The position numbers and the translations under genes are program-made. Shown piece after piece: positions 4,582 through 6,533 of a DNA stretch of 6,533 nt (its first letter is position 1; every line of letters begins with the position of its first letter). This DNA is from Bacteroidales bacterium. Lineage in GTDB: Bacteria > Bacteroidota > Bacteroidia > Bacteroidales > UBA932. The notes under the pieces are model-generated. The model had not been told where the DNA came from. It was given only the letters and a program-made list of their open reading frames with translations, and searched no databases. Where the stretch lies: the NCBI GenBank assembly GCA_017555925.1, contig JAFZFL010000049.1:1-6533 (forward strand). Direction: 5' to 3'.

Positions 4582-6519
4582 ATGATAAACAAGCTTATTA
4601 ACCGGATTAACTGCTATGCAAGCAAGTATATGAATACACGCATTGTATTCATGTTTGATATGTTAATGTCGTTGATGGCATCTGTTACTGCCATCCTGTT
4701 AGTGAAATTGTTCATCTCAATTGATATGATGGACTCAAAGCAGGCAATGGTCTGGTCAGGCTCATCGCTTGTAGTTTCATTCCTGCTTATACTATTATTC
4801 AAGACCTACAGGATTATTATACGTCATATGTCATTAAGGGAACTCGCCCAATTCGGAGTACTTGCATTGGCCAAGACTTTAATATTGGGAGGTATATATT
4901 TTGGGGCATTTGGCATATCCAAAGAGTTATATATTCTGGTAGTATGTGATTTTTTCTTGACATTTGGCCTCTTTTTCGTTATGCGTGTACTTATGCTTTC
5001 CGGCTATGACTATATAAAAGGAAAGATGGAGGAGAGAAAAAAGTGTCAGAATATTCTGATTTATGGAATAGGTATAAAGTCTGTATCTTTAATTCAGCGT
5101 CTGAGCAAATCTTCTCACTATAATGTTGTAGGTTTTGTCCAGTATGGAAAAAGCAGTGTGATACACGTTATTTCAGGCATAAAAGTATTTTATATTGCAT
5201 CAGAGGGCGAGTTCAACAGAGTTGTTGGCGAAATTAGTGCAGATGCAATCCTTTTTGCAACAGAAGAAGATGCCCGTACAGAGAGGGAGCGTATGATAAA
5301 ATATGCATCAGCAAAGGGTATGAAGATGCTCTTTGCACCTCCAATTGATGAGATGGTAGATGGTAAGCCAGCACATAATTTAAGGAATGTAGAGATTGAA
5401 GATTTGCTTATGCGTTCAGAAATCAAGATCTCTATGGAAAAAATAATAGCAAACTTCAAGGACAAGACTGTGCTGGTTACTGGAGCAGCCGGATCAATCG
5501 GTTCAGAACTCTGCAGACAACTTGCAACATTTGGTATAAAGGAACTTGTACTGTACGATAATGCAGAGACTCCAATGCATAGTCTTCGTCTCGAACTTGA
5601 AGAAAAGTATCCTAAACTCCGTTTTATTCCTGTAATTGGAGATGTGCGCCTTCTTGCCAGACTCGACTATGCTTTCCGTAAATGGAGGCCTCAGATAGTC
5701 TTTCATGCAGCTGCTTACAAGCATGTGCCGTTGATGGAAGAGAATCCTTGCGAAGCGGTGTTGGTTAATGTGGCCGGTTCACGTAATGTGGCAGACAAAT
5801 GTATTGAGTATGATGTTGAAAAAATGGTTATGGTGTCAACTGACAAAGCTGTTAATCCAACAAACATCATGGGGTGCACAAAACGTCTGGCAGAGATTTA
5901 TGTACAATCAATGGGTCTTGCTATGGAGCAGGGCAGGAAGGAGGGTAAAACCAAATTTGTTACAACCCGCTTTGGAAATGTTCTTGGCTCTAACGGTTCT
6001 GTCATTCCAAGATTCCGTGAGCAGATTGCAAAAGGTGGTCCGGTAACAGTAACGCATCCTGATATTACCCGTTTCTTTATGACTATACCGGAGGCCTGCA
6101 GATTGGTAATGGAGGCCGCAACAATGTCAACAGGCAACCAGATATTTGTATTTGATATGGGCGAGTCTGTAAAGATTGATGATCTGGCAAGGCGTATGAT
6201 TCAGTTGGCCGGATTTATCCCAGGTGAAGATATAAAAATTGAATACAGCGGCTTGAGACCCGGTGAAAAACTATACGAAGAGGTGCTTTCAAACAATGAA
6301 AATACCATTCCAACGGAGCATAGCCGTATTCGTATAGCAAAGGTTAGAGAGTATGATTATTGGGAGGCCTTAAAGGCTGTTGAAGAGTTGGAAGATCTTT
6401 CGCGTAAGGTAGTGATTAAAGAAATGGTGAAACTGATGAAACAGATTGTACCTGAGTTCATAAGCAAAAACTCAAGGTTTGAGGTGTTTGATAAGCCTCT
6501 GGACTGCAATCAGAAATAG
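4582..6519 (+). CDS. membrane-bound nucleotide-sugar 4,6-dehydratase (FlaA1/CapD/PglF/WbpM family)
   Basis: A 645-residue, full-length member of the large membrane-anchored class. The N-terminus has four likely transmembrane helices (about 23-45, 60-76, 91-110, 116-138), followed by a Rossmann-like CoA-binding-type domain (from LIYGIGIKS, 159-167) and the catalytic SDR domain from about residue 294. TGAAGSIG (300-307) binds NAD. The active site has STDKAVNP (419-426) and M430-G-C-T-K434, with methionine in place of the SDR tyrosine. This pattern, with T420, D421 and K422, is that of PglF-type UDP-N-acetylhexosamine 4,6-dehydratases, where Asp and Lys do the acid-base chemistry. The product, a 4-keto-6-deoxy sugar, would lead to sugars such as QuiNAc, FucNAc or bacillosamine depending on later genes. 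The third gene of the operon; its stop is 14 nt from the right edge. Substrate stereochemistry cannot be read from sequence. Confidence 0.9.
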   Translation: MINKLINRINCYASKYMNTRIVFMFDMLMSLMASVTAILLVKLFISIDMMDSKQAMVWSGSSLVVSFLLILLFKTYRIIIRHMSLRELAQFGVLALAKTLILGGIYFGAFGISKELYILVVCDFFLTFGLFFVMRVLMLSGYDYIKGKMEERKKCQNILIYGIGIKSVSLIQRLSKSSHYNVVGFVQYGKSSVIHVISGIKVFYIASEGEFNRVVGEISADAILFATEEDARTERERMIKYASAKGMKMLFAPPIDEMVDGKPAHNLRNVEIEDLLMRSEIKISMEKIIANFKDKTVLVTGAAGSIGSELCRQLATFGIKELVLYDNAETPMHSLRLELEEKYPKLRFIPVIGDVRLLARLDYAFRKWRPQIVFHAAAYKHVPLMEENPCEAVLVNVAGSRNVADKCIEYDVEKMVMVSTDKAVNPTNIMGCTKRLAEIYVQSMGLAMEQGRKEGKTKFVTTRFGNVLGSNGSVIPRFREQIAKGGPVTVTHPDITRFFMTIPEACRLVMEAATMSTGNQIFVFDMGESVKIDDLARRMIQLAGFIPGEDIKIEYSGLRPGEKLYEEVLSNNENTIPTEHSRIRIAKVREYDYWEALKAVEELEDLSRKVVIKEMVKLMKQIVPEFISKNSRFEVFDKPLDCNQK

Positions 6520-6533
6520 GGTAGCGAGTTGTA

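Overview
The window is most likely a piece of a Bacteroidales (Bacteroidetes) chromosome. Three things point there: two candidate promoters resemble the Bacteroidetes -33/-7 form (TTTG, then TAnnTTTG) rather than the E. coli form; strong Shine-Dalgarno sequences are largely absent; and a UpxY-type antiterminator heads a surface-polysaccharide operon. The DNA is AT-rich. The species cannot be named from the sequence.

Left half, minus strand (positions 1-2726): an operon transcribed right to left. In transcription order it holds a MarR-family regulator, an HdrC-like protein with two [4Fe-4S] motifs, an HdrB-like protein with CCG cysteine motifs, and the first 93 codons of an HdrA/QmoA-like flavoprotein that runs off the left edge. 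The first two genes abut or overlap and the gaps between the later ones are 43 and 63 nt, so this is probably one transcript. Together the three enzymes look like a heterodisulfide-reductase-type electron-transfer module (flavin, then ferredoxin-like clusters, then a CCG active site) in an organism that is not a methanogen. A well-formed promoter sits in front of marR, and GTAAAA repeats lie where transcription should start, which suggests autoregulation. The physiological substrate cannot be read from the sequence.

Middle (2635-2933): a divergent control region of about 300 bp. It holds the marR promoter and candidate operator, a weaker rightward promoter, and an RNA leader of about 100 nt in front of upxY. 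The leader has a hairpin close to the predicted 5' end, a second longer hairpin just before the coding region, a competing hairpin that covers the start codon, and a 19-codon mini-ORF whose stop codon overlaps the GTG start of upxY.

Right half, plus strand (2934-6519): the start of a capsule or other surface-polysaccharide locus. It contains a UpxY-like NusG paralogue, a probable UDP-glucuronate 4-epimerase, and a membrane-bound FlaA1/CapD/PglF-type nucleotide-sugar 4,6-dehydratase. The three genes are tightly spaced (9 and 22 nt). The two enzymes would supply modified nucleotide sugars, and UpxY would let RNA polymerase read through the long operon that presumably continues beyond the right edge. 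No upxZ-like gene follows upxY within the window.

I see no rRNA, tRNA, CRISPR array, insertion sequence or convincing intrinsic terminator. The most unusual part is the upxY leader; the degenerate first CCG motif of the HdrB-like protein is the other point worth checking.
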